From positions 22,528 to 86,527 of the forward strand of contig NZ_JANRKL010000115.1 of assembly GCF_033763495.1 (NCBI RefSeq): a DNA stretch of 64,000 nt. Reading direction: 5' to 3'. The notes under the pieces were generated by a model, which saw nothing but the letters and a program-made list of their open reading frames with translations, was not told the origin of the DNA and ran no database searches. The stretch's first letter is position 1. The number at the start of each line of letters is the position of its first letter. The position numbers and the translations under genes were made by a program. Below, one piece after another: positions 52,185 to 61,044 of the stretch. Source of the stretch: Haliscomenobacter sp033763495 (GTDB lineage Bacteria > Bacteroidota > Bacteroidia > Chitinophagales > Saprospiraceae).

Positions 52185-53264
52185 TTACCCCTCCTTACAA
52201 GCCCGATACAAATCCTGCCAACCCTCTCTACCCTTCACCACCGTCTCCAAATATTCCTGCCAAACCTCCGTATCCAGGGCCGTATCCTTGACGATGGCCC
52301 CGGTCAAGCTTGAAGCCAGATCCCGCGCCCGCAATTGCCCGTCACCAAAATGCAGGCACAGCGCCTGCCCACTATTGACTACCGAGATCACCTCGGCAGT
52401 GCTGAGCGTTGCGGTAGGCGACTTGAGTTTCAATTTGCCGTCCTCCGTACGCCCGGAGCGTAATTCTCGGAAGATGGTCACCAAGCGGCGGATTTCTTCG
52501 CTAGGCACCTTGGCCTCCGCCAAATCCAGGGCTTTGCCCAACTGGCTCACCCGGGTTTGGACAATTTCCACTTCTTCTTCCATGCTGCTAGGCAAAGGCA
52601 GAACTACAGTATTGAAACGGCGCTGCAAGGCGCTGGATAATTCGTTCACGCCCCTATCCCGGTCATTGGCGGTGGCGATGATGTTGAAGCCCCGCATAGC
52701 CTGTACTTCGGTATTCAATTCGGGGATGGGTAAGGTCTTTTCGGATAAAATCGTGATCAGCGCATCTTGCACATCCGAAGGCACCCGGGTTAACTCTTCA
52801 ATGCGCACAATGGCTCCGTGTTGCATGCCGTGCATCACCGGGCTGGCAACCAGGGCTTTTTCGGAAGGCCCTTCGGCGAGTAGGCGGGCGTAGTTCCAGC
52901 CGTAGCGCAGGGCGTCTTCACTCATGCCCGCAGTGCCTTGTACCAGCAAGGTAGAGTCGCCACTGATGGCGGCAGCCAGGTGCTCGGATACCCAGGTTTT
53001 GGCGGTGCCGGGTACACCCATGAGCAGGAGCGCGCGGTCGGTAGCAAGGGTGGCCACGGCAACTTCAATCAGGCGGCGCTGGCCGAAGTATTTTGGCGTA
53101 ATTTCTTCGCCGCTGTCTAGTTTGCCGCCCATCAGGTAGGTCACTACGGCCCAGGGGGATAGTTTCCAGTTGCGGGGGCGGGTGTGTTGGTCGGCTGCAG
53201 CGAGGGCAGTTAGTTCAGCAGCGTAGATGTTTTCGGCGTGTGGGCGAAGAATGTCCATGTTCAA
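52185..53264 (-). CDS. MoxR-type AAA+ ATPase
   Basis: A 359-residue AAA+ protein. Walker A is LLMGVPGTAKTWVSEHL (about 81-97), Walker B region VRIEELTRVP (about 150-160), sensor 1 GFNIIATANDRDRGVNEL, and the arginine-finger region SALQRRFNTVVLP. MoxR ATPases usually remodel a partner with a vWA domain encoded beside them; in many genomes this subtype is followed by DUF5682 and vWA genes, but here it is alone, bordered by the converging DUF4276 gene. The upstream gap contains a strong inverted repeat. Confidence 0.88.
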   Translation of the reverse strand: MNMDILRPHAENIYAAELTALAAADQHTRPRNWKLSPWAVVTYLMGGKLDSGEEITPKYFGQRRLIEVAVATLATDRALLLMGVPGTAKTWVSEHLAAAISGDSTLLVQGTAGMSEDALRYGWNYARLLAEGPSEKALVASPVMHGMQHGAIVRIEELTRVPSDVQDALITILSEKTLPIPELNTEVQAMRGFNIIATANDRDRGVNELSSALQRRFNTVVLPLPSSMEEEVEIVQTRVSQLGKALDLAEAKVPSEEIRRLVTIFRELRSGRTEDGKLKLKSPTATLSTAEVISVVNSGQALCLHFGDGQLRARDLASSLTGAIVKDTALDTEVWQEYLETVVKGREGWQDLYRACKEG

Positions 53265-53299
53265 ATTCAGTTTAAAAAGCTAAAAGCACTTCCTTCCTG

Positions 53300-53386
53300 A
53301 GGTGCCTCTTTAGTGCCTCAGGATTCTTAGGTGGTGAAATAACTTTTTTTACCACCTAAGAATCCTAAGGCACTAAAGAGGCACCT
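53300..53386. repeat. Inverted repeat with 36-bp arms (AGGTGCCTCTTTAGTGCC type)
   Basis: Arms 53300-53335 and 53351-53386 are complementary with one mismatch around a 15-base loop. Related words are found at 13565-13612 and 40127-40184. It lies between the MoxR start and the end of the S41 gene and may terminate the S41 transcript. Confidence 0.8.
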
Positions 53387-53413
53387 TAGAAGTTACATAA
53401 AATATGTATTCCA

Positions 53414-56400
53414 TCAAGGCTTGGGCCGCTTGTACCTAATCGGCGCCGCAGGCTGTGGCTTCAATACCACCCCTTTCGTTTTCATCAAGTTCATGGCCTC
53501 CTGTACGGCGCGTTCCAGCTGAGGATCGCTGCCTTTGAGCACTGCTGAAGGCGTTTGTTCCACCTCGATATCCGGCGCAATCCCTTCCCCCTCAATGGCC
53601 CATTTGCCATCCACGTCATAAAACCCACCGCGTGGGGCTACCATTCGGCCACCATCGATGAATCCGGGCGTATCCGCAGTATGAACCAAGCCACCCCAGG
53701 TACGGGTACCGACGAGTGGGCCTATGTTCATCCGTTTGAACAAGTAGGGCAATAGATCGCCGCCAGAGCCCGCCCGCTCATTGATGATCATCACCTTGGG
53801 GCCCCAGATGCCGGTTTGAGGCTGGGTAAAGGGGCGATTCCCATCCACCCGGCTATTGAAATACCCATGCAATTGTCGAGCCATGATGTCGACCATATAA
53901 TCCGCTGCCGAGCCACCGCCGTTGTTCCGCTCATCAATTACCGCACCTTTTTTGTCTTGCTGCGCAAAATAGTAGCGGTTGAAATAGGTAAAGCCGGGGT
54001 TACCCGTATTCGGCACGTACACATAAGCCAGTTGGCCTTTGGACAAGGAGTCGACCTTGCGACGATTGCCTTCCACCCAATCGCGTGAGCGCAGTGGACT
54101 TTCGTTGGCCAGCGGCACCACGGTTACCAAACGGCTACCTTCCAAGTTTGGGTTTTGGTTGAGCCGCAATTTAATTTGTTTGTCGGCGCTTCCTTCAAAA
54201 AAGCTGTAGAAATTTTGCGGTGCTTTGATGGTTTTGCCGTTTACCTCCAGGATATAATCGCCCACTTTGGCATCGATACCCGGGGTAGCCAGCGGCGCCC
54301 TCAAGTCAGGATTCCAACTTTCCCCAGTGTAGATTTTTTTGATCCGGTAAAATCCGTTGACCTCCTCTATATCCGCACCCAGCAAGCCTACTGGAACATT
54401 TTTTACATCCGGGAAATCGCCCCCACTGGTGTAGGAATGCCCTACCGCAATCTCGCCACCCAGGATATCCACCACATAGTTCAGGTCGGTGCGGTGTTTG
54501 ACGTGATCCACCCAGGGGCGGTACCATTTGTAAACATCGTCCCAGGGCGCGCCGTGGGTATTGTCGACGTACAAAAAGTCGCGCTGAAAACGCCAGCCTT
54601 CGCGGAAGATCTGCGTCCATTCCTGAGTTGGGTCTAATTTGAGTTGCAGGTTCAGTGTCAATTTGCCGTCGCCGGGTTTAGGCAGCGCATCGGTTTTGAC
54701 AATGCCCCAGGCACCTGCGCCATTGTACAACAGCTGTTTGCGGTCAAAAGAGGTCGTCGCTGAGTTGACCCCGCTCAGGTAGACTTCAGTTTTGCGGTCC
54801 TTAAAATTGTAGCGGTGCAGGGTCTGCCCCTGTTGATTTTGGACTGCTTCCAGGTAAAAAACGTAGTCCTTCGGACCTGCCACCAGACTGGTGTAATTGC
54901 GCAGCGGCACATTGACGGGCAGGATGCGTTGTTGAATGCCATCCAGGTCGACCGTCACTGTCACTCCGGCGTCTTTGTTGGCTGAAGCGTCAGGCTTGGT
55001 TTCTGATTTTGCATCCTCTTCATCACTTTTTGGCAAAAATGGCGAAGCGTCTTTTTTGGACAAAACCACCACGTACAAGCCCCGATTGACCTGGTTGCTG
55101 TAGGCACTCATGTCAAGCCAGGAACTGCTCAAGCCGTAATCGGTACTCGCCAAGAAGTAGAGGTATTTACCGCCCGCATCCCACACTGGCGTGATGGCAT
55201 CAGCCAGTCCATCGGTAATTTGCTGGCTTTGACCCGTTTCCACATTGTAAAGGAAAATGGCCTTGTACAGGTTGTTCAACAAACGGGAATAAGCGATCCA
55301 CTTACTGTCGGGCGACCAAACAGGGTTCATCGTGCGCACGACATGCGTGTATGGCTCGGTATCTACTTTTTTGCTTTTCCCCGTTGCTACTTCAATGTAC
55401 CAAAGCCGCAAATGAGTATCGGTGTAAGCAATGTATTTGCCATCTGGCGACCAGGCTGGACGGAAAAAGAAGGTCGGTTTTTCGATGGCAATCGCCCGTG
55501 GTTTTTCCATACCCGCCTGATCACCAATCATCAGTTGATACTCCCCGCTGGCGTCAGAAAACCAGGCGATTTTTTGCCCATCGGGCGACCAGGCTGGGTA
55601 ACGATCGGCTGCTCCGCTGGATTGGGTAATGTTGCGCCAACTACCGTTTTCTTTGGGCACGGTGAAAATTTCGCCCCGGTGCTCAAACAAGGCGCGTTGC
55701 CCGCTGGGCGACAAGGAAGCATTGAGCAAGCCACCCGCGGGTACATCTTCCCAACGTGGCCGCGCATAATTGAGGTCGGCATTGACCTGGATGTTCAGTT
55801 GTTTGGCTTTGCCCGATTGGGGATCGAGCAAATGGAGGTAGCCCCCTTGCTCGTAGACCAGGCGATCGTCACAAGCGTCGATGCTTTTCACATCAAAATC
55901 CTTGTGGAAGGAAATCTGTTTCAGCTCCTTGTTGCGTGGGTCGAAGCGCCAAACGTTGTTGGCGTAGTCGCGTTCAGAGAGAAAATAGACTTGTCCTTTG
56001 TACCAGACCGGGTCAGTGTGGCGTTCGCGGTCGGTTTGAGGTGTTTGAATCAAGGAATTGTCCTTCAAATTGAGAATCCAAATCGGCTGGGCTTGCCCGC
56101 CCCGGTAATTGCGCCATTCGGGATCCCAAAAAGTAATGGGTTGGTAGGCCACGAACTGGCCATTTTCAGATACTTCGCCAAAAGATGCCTGTGGGATGGG
56201 CAGCATTTTTTCCACTCCACCTTCAACGGGTACGCTGTAAAACTGGTTGATGCAGGTCGGAACACCTGCACGGCCCGAGCGAAAGAGTACCGATTTCCCA
56301 TCGGGCATCCAGCCTTGTACTACATCGTCGCCGGGATGCCAGGTCAAACGTCGGGGCGCGCCGCCTTCGGTCGGCATCACAAATACATCGGTGTTGCCGT

Positions 56401-56653
56401 CGTATTGCCCGGTGAAGGCGATCATTTTTCCGTCGGGTGAAAAATGGGGGAAACTTTCGGTGCCTTCGTGGGTGGTCAGGCGCTGGGCGTCACCTCCTTC
56501 GCGGTCGACCAGCCAAAGGTCGTCAGCGTGTACAAAAACGATGTGTTTGTTGCTGACACTGGGTTGGCGGAGCAGGCGGGTGCCTTGGGCGAACGAGCCA
56601 GCAGTAATGGCCAAAGCCAGGCAGAGAAAAAAGAAGTGGATGTGGTATTTCAT
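53414..56653 (-). CDS. Tricorn-like S41 peptidase with PD40 propeller
   Basis: A 1079-residue secreted protease (signal peptide 1-22). A tricorn-type propeller with PD40 repeats (about 30-600: HFSPDGKMIAFTG, AWSPDGQKIAWFS, AWSPDGKYIAYTD, VWSPDSKWIAYSR) is followed by a C1-like region, a PDZ domain (about 755-850, VGDYILEVNGKTIKAP) and an S41 tail-protease domain (about 860-1050). Catalytic Ser lies in NERAGSGGDLLPYLF (near 963), with VIDERNNGGGSAADY supplying the oxyanion loop. Such proteins degrade oligopeptides in the periplasm. The gene is alone on this strand. Confidence 0.92.
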   Translation of the reverse strand: MKYHIHFFFLCLALAITAGSFAQGTRLLRQPSVSNKHIVFVHADDLWLVDREGGDAQRLTTHEGTESFPHFSPDGKMIAFTGQYDGNTDVFVMPTEGGAPRRLTWHPGDDVVQGWMPDGKSVLFRSGRAGVPTCINQFYSVPVEGGVEKMLPIPQASFGEVSENGQFVAYQPITFWDPEWRNYRGGQAQPIWILNLKDNSLIQTPQTDRERHTDPVWYKGQVYFLSERDYANNVWRFDPRNKELKQISFHKDFDVKSIDACDDRLVYEQGGYLHLLDPQSGKAKQLNIQVNADLNYARPRWEDVPAGGLLNASLSPSGQRALFEHRGEIFTVPKENGSWRNITQSSGAADRYPAWSPDGQKIAWFSDASGEYQLMIGDQAGMEKPRAIAIEKPTFFFRPAWSPDGKYIAYTDTHLRLWYIEVATGKSKKVDTEPYTHVVRTMNPVWSPDSKWIAYSRLLNNLYKAIFLYNVETGQSQQITDGLADAITPVWDAGGKYLYFLASTDYGLSSSWLDMSAYSNQVNRGLYVVVLSKKDASPFLPKSDEEDAKSETKPDASANKDAGVTVTVDLDGIQQRILPVNVPLRNYTSLVAGPKDYVFYLEAVQNQQGQTLHRYNFKDRKTEVYLSGVNSATTSFDRKQLLYNGAGAWGIVKTDALPKPGDGKLTLNLQLKLDPTQEWTQIFREGWRFQRDFLYVDNTHGAPWDDVYKWYRPWVDHVKHRTDLNYVVDILGGEIAVGHSYTSGGDFPDVKNVPVGLLGADIEEVNGFYRIKKIYTGESWNPDLRAPLATPGIDAKVGDYILEVNGKTIKAPQNFYSFFEGSADKQIKLRLNQNPNLEGSRLVTVVPLANESPLRSRDWVEGNRRKVDSLSKGQLAYVYVPNTGNPGFTYFNRYYFAQQDKKGAVIDERNNGGGSAADYMVDIMARQLHGYFNSRVDGNRPFTQPQTGIWGPKVMIINERAGSGGDLLPYLFKRMNIGPLVGTRTWGGLVHTADTPGFIDGGRMVAPRGGFYDVDGKWAIEGEGIAPDIEVEQTPSAVLKGSDPQLERAVQEAMNLMKTKGVVLKPQPAAPIRYKRPKP

Positions 56654-56707
56654 TGGTTAGGCGATTTGATCGAGTGGGGAAGATAGGCAAAATTGGAAGA
56701 TTTCTTT

Positions 56708-56863
56708 GGAACGGAAATGAAATAAAGTAAACAAGTTGACTAAGCTATTTTTTGATTTGGCAAGACAGGAGGAAGGCGCATAGTAGGCCTACGCAACTGA
56801 CGAGTAACGCAGCAAAATCAGAAAAGAGCCAGTCAGATGTTTACTTTATTTTATTTCCGTTCC
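56708..56863. repeat. MITE-like palindromic element, about 156 bp
   Basis: Terminal arms 56708-56732 and 56839-56863 (25 bp, one mismatch) enclose 106 bases with further imperfect complementarity (TTTTTTGATTTGGCAAG against GCAAAATCAGAAAAGAG) and a central GTAGGCCTAC palindrome. There is no coding content. The size and inverted ends suggest a small non-autonomous mobile element or a structured dispersed repeat; it fills most of the gap before the inositol monophosphatase gene. Confidence 0.65.
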
Positions 56864-56907
56864 TTACCTTTAGCCGCTGATCTCACGCTCAAATTCCAAG
56901 CCAATTT

Positions 56908-57702
56908 ATGAACCTGTCTGACCTTTGCACCCAAACCCTTGCCCTCGTGCAAGAAGTAGCCGTATTCATTTCCAACGAACTAGGCAAAGTAGAAACAATC
57001 GAAGTCAAAGCCGAGCAGTTCAACAACCTGGTCAGCTATGTGGATAAAACCTCCGAGCAAAAACTGATTGCTGGTTTGAGCGAAATTTTGCCCGGTTCTG
57101 TCTTTTTGGCCGAAGAGCAAACCACCGAACAGGCCCAAGGTGAATGGCGCTGGATCATCGATCCGCTGGATGGCACCACCAATTTTTTGCACCAATTGCC
57201 TTGTTTTGCCATCAGTGTTGGTTTAGAACACCATGGAGAAATGGTGTTGGGCGTGGTACATGAGATCAGCCGCAGCGAATCTTTTTATGGCTGGAAAAAC
57301 GGCGGGGCTTACCTCAACGGCAAACGCATCCAGGTGAGCCAACGGAATGGATTGAAGGAAGCCTTGATTTCTACCGGATTTCCCTACCACGATTTTAACC
57401 GGATTGAAGCCTACCAAAAAGTCAGCGAATACCTCATGCGCAATACGCGTGGGATTCGGCGCTGGGGCGCGGCGGCGGTGGATTTGGCTTATGTGGCTTG
57501 TGGGCGTTATGACCTGTTTTTTGAATACCACCTCCAACCCTGGGATGTTGCGGCAGGCGGATTGTTGATTTTGGAAGCAGGGGGGCAGGTGAGTGATTTT
57601 CAGGGTGGAAAAGAAAAATGCTGGACGGGGGAGGAAATGTTGGCGGGGTCGCCGCAGGTGATGGCGGAAATCAAAGGGGTGTTCGCGGAATATTTTGGGT
57701 AA
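56908..57702 (+). CDS. suhB: Inositol monophosphatase-family phosphatase
   Basis: A 264-residue metal-dependent phosphatase that removes phosphate from inositol monophosphate or similar sugars. The metal site is seen in LAEEQTTEQ (about 66-74), IIDPLDGTTNFLH (about 85-97, with both Asp residues) and WDVAAGGLLILEAGG (about 212-226). The sequence DPLDGTTNFLHQLP is the family signature. In other bacteria the enzyme (SuhB) also acts in rRNA synthesis, but that is not assured here. A DsbA-like gene follows closely (50 bases), so they may be co-transcribed. Confidence 0.9.
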   Translation: MNLSDLCTQTLALVQEVAVFISNELGKVETIEVKAEQFNNLVSYVDKTSEQKLIAGLSEILPGSVFLAEEQTTEQAQGEWRWIIDPLDGTTNFLHQLPCFAISVGLEHHGEMVLGVVHEISRSESFYGWKNGGAYLNGKRIQVSQRNGLKEALISTGFPYHDFNRIEAYQKVSEYLMRNTRGIRRWGAAAVDLAYVACGRYDLFFEYHLQPWDVAAGGLLILEAGGQVSDFQGGKEKCWTGEEMLAGSPQVMAEIKGVFAEYFG

Positions 57703-57751
57703 ACCAAATGCATGCCCAAATTGTATTACCATCTACCAAAATAATCTGCAA

Positions 57752-58438
57752 ATGACCATTGACATCTGGTCGGACGTTGCTTGTCCGTACTGCTATATTG
57801 GCAAACGCCACCTGGAAGCTGCTCTGGCTCGGTTCCCACACATGGAGGAAGTGGAGATCAAGTGGCGCAGTTTTGAACTTGATCCACAAGCTCCGGCAAA
57901 ATCTTCGGGCGACCTCTACGATATGCTCTCCCACAAATACCGCATGCCCCGCCAACAAGCTCAGGAAATGACCCGTGGAGTCGAAAACATGGGCCGTGGA
58001 GTAGGCATCGACTTTGATTTTGCCCAGGCGGTGCCCGTTAATACCCTGAACGCGCATCGTTTGATCCACCTGGCCGCTGAACATGGACTGCAAGATCAGG
58101 CCAAAGAAGCCTTACTCAAGGCGTATTTTACAGAAGGAAAGGACTTGTCAGATTTGGCGATTTTGGTTCAAATTGGCACCCAACTGGGTTTGGATGCTCA
58201 AGTGGTAAAGGAAACACTCAACTCCAATGCCTTTGCCGAAGCGGTGCGGGCGGATGAGGAGTTTGCTTATGAAATTGGAGTACAGGGCGTGCCGTTCTTT
58301 GTGTTTGATCAAAAATATGCCTTGCGGGGCGCGCAGCCGGTAGAGGCATTTGTGCAGACACTGGAGGCGGTTTGGGAGAAAACGCAGGTTGCTGTAGCCG
58401 AGAGTGGCGAGGCTTGTGATGTGGATGGGTGTGAGTAG
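57752..58438 (+). CDS. DsbA/FrnE-family thiol oxidoreductase
   Basis: A 228-residue cytoplasmic thioredoxin-fold protein of the FrnE type. The active site is CPYC in SDVACPYCYIGKRHLEAAL (about 7-25), the cis-Pro loop is GVQGVPFFVFD (about 181-191), and an all-helical insert lies between. FrnE-type enzymes take part in thiol-disulfide exchange and stress resistance. I use the ATG at 57752 because the upstream 19 residues overlap the previous gene and lack family resemblance. The C-terminus ends in a Cys-containing ACDVDGCE tail, a possible metal or redox site. Confidence 0.88.
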   Translation: MTIDIWSDVACPYCYIGKRHLEAALARFPHMEEVEIKWRSFELDPQAPAKSSGDLYDMLSHKYRMPRQQAQEMTRGVENMGRGVGIDFDFAQAVPVNTLNAHRLIHLAAEHGLQDQAKEALLKAYFTEGKDLSDLAILVQIGTQLGLDAQVVKETLNSNAFAEAVRADEEFAYEIGVQGVPFFVFDQKYALRGAQPVEAFVQTLEAVWEKTQVAVAESGEACDVDGCE

Positions 58439-58476
58439 ATATGCTTAGGGGGTTGCCAGCGGATCAAATAATTTCT

Positions 58477-58755
58477 AAAGCGACATGAATAGCAGCGCGG
58501 AGAACGCTGATTGGGCGGATTTACGCGGATTTTGATCCCGCCTGCGGCGTGATAGGCTAGCCACAAATTGCACAAATTTTCACAAATTCAGGCACAAACT
58601 TCGTTTGCGCAAATGAGCACCGACACGAACGCAGTGAGTGTTCAATTTGTGAAAATTTGTGCAATTCGTGGCTAGAAAAACTTTTGCCGCAGGCAAAAGA
58701 AAATCCGCGTAAATCCGCCCAATCAGCGTTCTCCGCGTTGCTATTGTGTCGCTTT
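58477..58755. repeat. Nested double inverted repeat, 279 bp
   Basis: Outer arms 58477-58533 and 58700-58755 (57 and 56 bases, about 90 percent complementary) contain GCGGAGAACGCTGATTGGGC. An inner pair 58557-58588 and 58644-58675 (32 bp, one mismatch) has CACAAATTGCACAAA-like words. The outer end AGCGACATGAATAGCAGCGCGGA resembles the palindrome at 3356-3447. It fills the 412-base gap 58439-58850, which has no gene. Confidence 0.8.
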
Positions 58756-58850
58756 TGGTTTAGTTTGAATTGGAGCAGGAGAAGACGCACGGCCGTGCGT
58801 CTCTAAGGTCTGGTATTGTGCGTTGACTCCCAATTTTGGCAGGTGCCCAT

Positions 58851-60233
58851 TTATTTTTTGGCAGGAATGTACCAGCGATTCTTTTTCAGATCCACTCCCC
58901 CACCCATTTCTTCCTGGACGGCCCGATCGACAATAAAGACCCCAATTTTGGCCATGTTGTCAAAAGTATCAATCCCATTGTTCGGGAAACCGACGCGGGT
59001 ACGGTGGATGTTGAACTGGTTGGCGAACTTGCGTCCAAAAGCTTTTTCCACCCCTTCTTTGCCCAGCATAAAACCCAATAGGCCACCCCAAGTGGCCGTG
59101 GGATTATCGGAATCCCAGCCCGCCAGGGCACCAATTTTGATGGTTTCTTTCAGGTCCCCTTCGCCGTACAACAGGCTGATGATGCTGGAGGCAAAGTTGA
59201 TGCCTGCGGCAAAACAAGCGTTGCAGTAGCGGTTTTGGGAGGTCATGGTGTAGCCGTCGGCTTGTTCTACCTGATAACGTTGATAGACCTCGTCACGGGT
59301 CTGTTCCCAAGGGACGCCAGCTTGATAGCGGCTTTTGACGAAGTCGTACATTTTGGCGGAGTAGGAGTTCTGCGGCAGGTGCTTGCGCGCCTCGTCGGCC
59401 ATCCATTGCAAGTTTTCTTTGCTGGATTTTTTGGGATCGGCGGAGGATGCCAAGGAGTACATGATGACGTAAAACTCGGAAATCCACTGGGCGTTTTCGC
59501 GGGCGGTGGTTTGAATGGGCAGTTGCGCCATTTTGAGGGCCACATCGGGGCGAGTGGGCGCGAAAAATCCAAAAATTTCAGTGGTGAGTTGGGCGTCGAT
59601 CATGTCGTACTCGGGGTTGTTGGCGGGGTCGCTGGTAGCGGGCGGTACCATGCCGGTTCTCATCAGGTCAAAAGCTTTTTGATTGGATACCCAGAGGAAG
59701 TTTTCTTCTTCAGCCTTGATGTGTTTGAGCCAACCTTCGCGGATTTGGGCACCACTCAATATGGAGGTTTTGTTGCCGTACAGTAGTGCTTGATAAATGT
59801 ATTCAATGTCGGTATCGTCATCGGCGCCCCACAGGCCGCCTTCTTTTTCCAGCACAAAATCCAGGGTTGGCGACCACTTGCTGACGGTGGTTTTGTCCCA
59901 AATGTTGGGTTGATCGGCTTTGCCCCAATCGGCGCGGGTGTAAAAAGGCCCAGTTTTGATTTCCCCGATGTTGCCAATTTTGTCCATTTCGGTGACCAGC
60001 CCCGTCCAGTTGGCGATGCATTGGCCGAGCCAGAAACCGTAGAGTTTTTGGTGGTAGCTGGCGCGGGAGAGGACGCGATCGGTGGGTTTGGGGCGGTAGG
60101 ATTGGTAAGTGAGTTGGGGGTCGCGAAGAAAAATAGAAGTCTTGCTAGAGTCTGCTTTTTTAAGACTATTGCAGGCGCTTATGCTTACCACAAGGAGTAA
60201 GCAAGCAATGAAGGAAGGGCTTTGGCGATGCAT
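58851..60233 (-). CDS. ADP-ribosylglycohydrolase-family lipoprotein
   Basis: A 460-residue protein with a signal ending in the lipobox ISAC (Cys21). The ADP-ribosylglycohydrolase fold is indicated by the acidic motif ADDDTDIEYIYQALL (about 118-132) and GWDSDNPTATWGGLLGFMLG (about 379-398), the metal-binding DSDN. Known members remove ADP-ribose from proteins, but this one is exported, so its substrate is probably not intracellular; the secreted Bacteroidota subgroup is uncharacterised. I chose the Met at 60233 (MHRQSPSF...) because it gives the lipobox and the upstream 22 residues do not. Confidence 0.84.
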   Translation of the reverse strand: MHRQSPSFIACLLLVVSISACNSLKKADSSKTSIFLRDPQLTYQSYRPKPTDRVLSRASYHQKLYGFWLGQCIANWTGLVTEMDKIGNIGEIKTGPFYTRADWGKADQPNIWDKTTVSKWSPTLDFVLEKEGGLWGADDDTDIEYIYQALLYGNKTSILSGAQIREGWLKHIKAEEENFLWVSNQKAFDLMRTGMVPPATSDPANNPEYDMIDAQLTTEIFGFFAPTRPDVALKMAQLPIQTTARENAQWISEFYVIMYSLASSADPKKSSKENLQWMADEARKHLPQNSYSAKMYDFVKSRYQAGVPWEQTRDEVYQRYQVEQADGYTMTSQNRYCNACFAAGINFASSIISLLYGEGDLKETIKIGALAGWDSDNPTATWGGLLGFMLGKEGVEKAFGRKFANQFNIHRTRVGFPNNGIDTFDNMAKIGVFIVDRAVQEEMGGGVDLKKNRWYIPAKK

Positions 60234-60334
60234 GGCAAAGTTTTCGAATTGAAGGGACTGTTCCGCAAAGGGCACTAAGCCCTGCGCAAATTTAACCAAA
60301 ATATCCTTCAGTTCAGGTGGCTGAAAATTAAAAC

Positions 60335-60901
60335 CTAATACTTTATATCTAGCAGTTTTAGGGTAAAGTTCCCTTCCAGTTTTGTGGAGCCATCAAGAAT
60401 TTTGATGTACCCTTTAACGACAATTACCTTGTCTGTTTTCAAATCAGATGAAAGCACCTCTTGCCTTTTGATCAATTTCACCACATCAATACGACAAACA
60501 TCATCCGAATTCAATCCGTAATTGGAACGGACTATTTCCCCTTCATTAAAAATGGTAATTCTTAAAGAAGGCTCTTCCGTTTCTGCATCAAGTAATTGCT
60601 GACCATCAAAGGTTTTTACCCAATCATAAGTTGGCCTACTTTCTCCAAAAGAAAAACCAAATAGAATTCCCTTAGATTGCGAAACAGGATTTCCAAAAAC
60701 GCTTCTTTGTCCATAAGTCGTTTGATCAGTAGCAAAGATTTTTCCTTTTTCTAAAATAATCTGGTTATTTGAAAAACTGAAAGGCTGGTCATTATAAGTA
60801 CCTGTAAAACCAAAAACAATGGATTCTTGCAAATCATCCTTTGTACAGCTTAATTGAAGAGACAAGAATAGAACAGCCAGTATTATTTGAAATTTTTTCA
60901 T
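60335..60901 (-). CDS. Putative lipoprotein of unknown function
   Basis: A 188-residue protein with a clear lipobox, LQLSC (Cys19). The mature part is beta-rich with an FGFTGTYNDQPFSFSNNQIIL opening and alternating strands, and has no family that I recognise. The Met at 60901 fits the lipoprotein signal better than the ATG at 60925. The gene is slightly AT-rich. It lies 101 bases from the ADP-ribosylglycohydrolase lipoprotein gene on the same strand, and before it (to the right) lies the small RNA candidate on the opposite strand. Confidence 0.75.
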   Translation of the reverse strand: MKKFQIILAVLFLSLQLSCTKDDLQESIVFGFTGTYNDQPFSFSNNQIILEKGKIFATDQTTYGQRSVFGNPVSQSKGILFGFSFGESRPTYDWVKTFDGQQLLDAETEEPSLRITIFNEGEIVRSNYGLNSDDVCRIDVVKLIKRQEVLSSDLKTDKVIVVKGYIKILDGSTKLEGNFTLKLLDIKY

Positions 60902-61007
60902 CGAGATCAACTTTATTTTAGCCATGCATTGAATTATTTGACGATAAATTGATCCGTTTAGTTTAGGATGAGAGCAGTTTAACTAAGTACTTATCTTTTT
61001 GAAATCC

Positions 61008-61038
61008 TTGAAGATGGCATAAAAATACCTTAATTTTG
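61008..61038 (+). promoter_or_regulatory. Strong Bacteroidota-type promoter of the candidate small RNA
   Basis: TTG (61008-61010), exactly 20 bases, then TAATTTTG (61031-61038) match both boxes of the consensus with the same spacing as the xisH and tetR promoters. No gene of meaningful length starts downstream on this strand. Confidence 0.65.
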
Positions 61039-61044
61039 CAGTGG

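Noticed and set aside
55220..56440. Antisense frame of 406 codons inside the S41 peptidase gene
   Set aside because: The S41/PD40 reading has catalytic motifs on the minus strand; the other frame has none.
58477..58755. A retron-type or group II intron structure in the nested inverted repeat
   Set aside because: No reverse transcriptase gene is adjacent, and the pairing is a plain palindrome, not a conserved msr/msd or intron domain layout.
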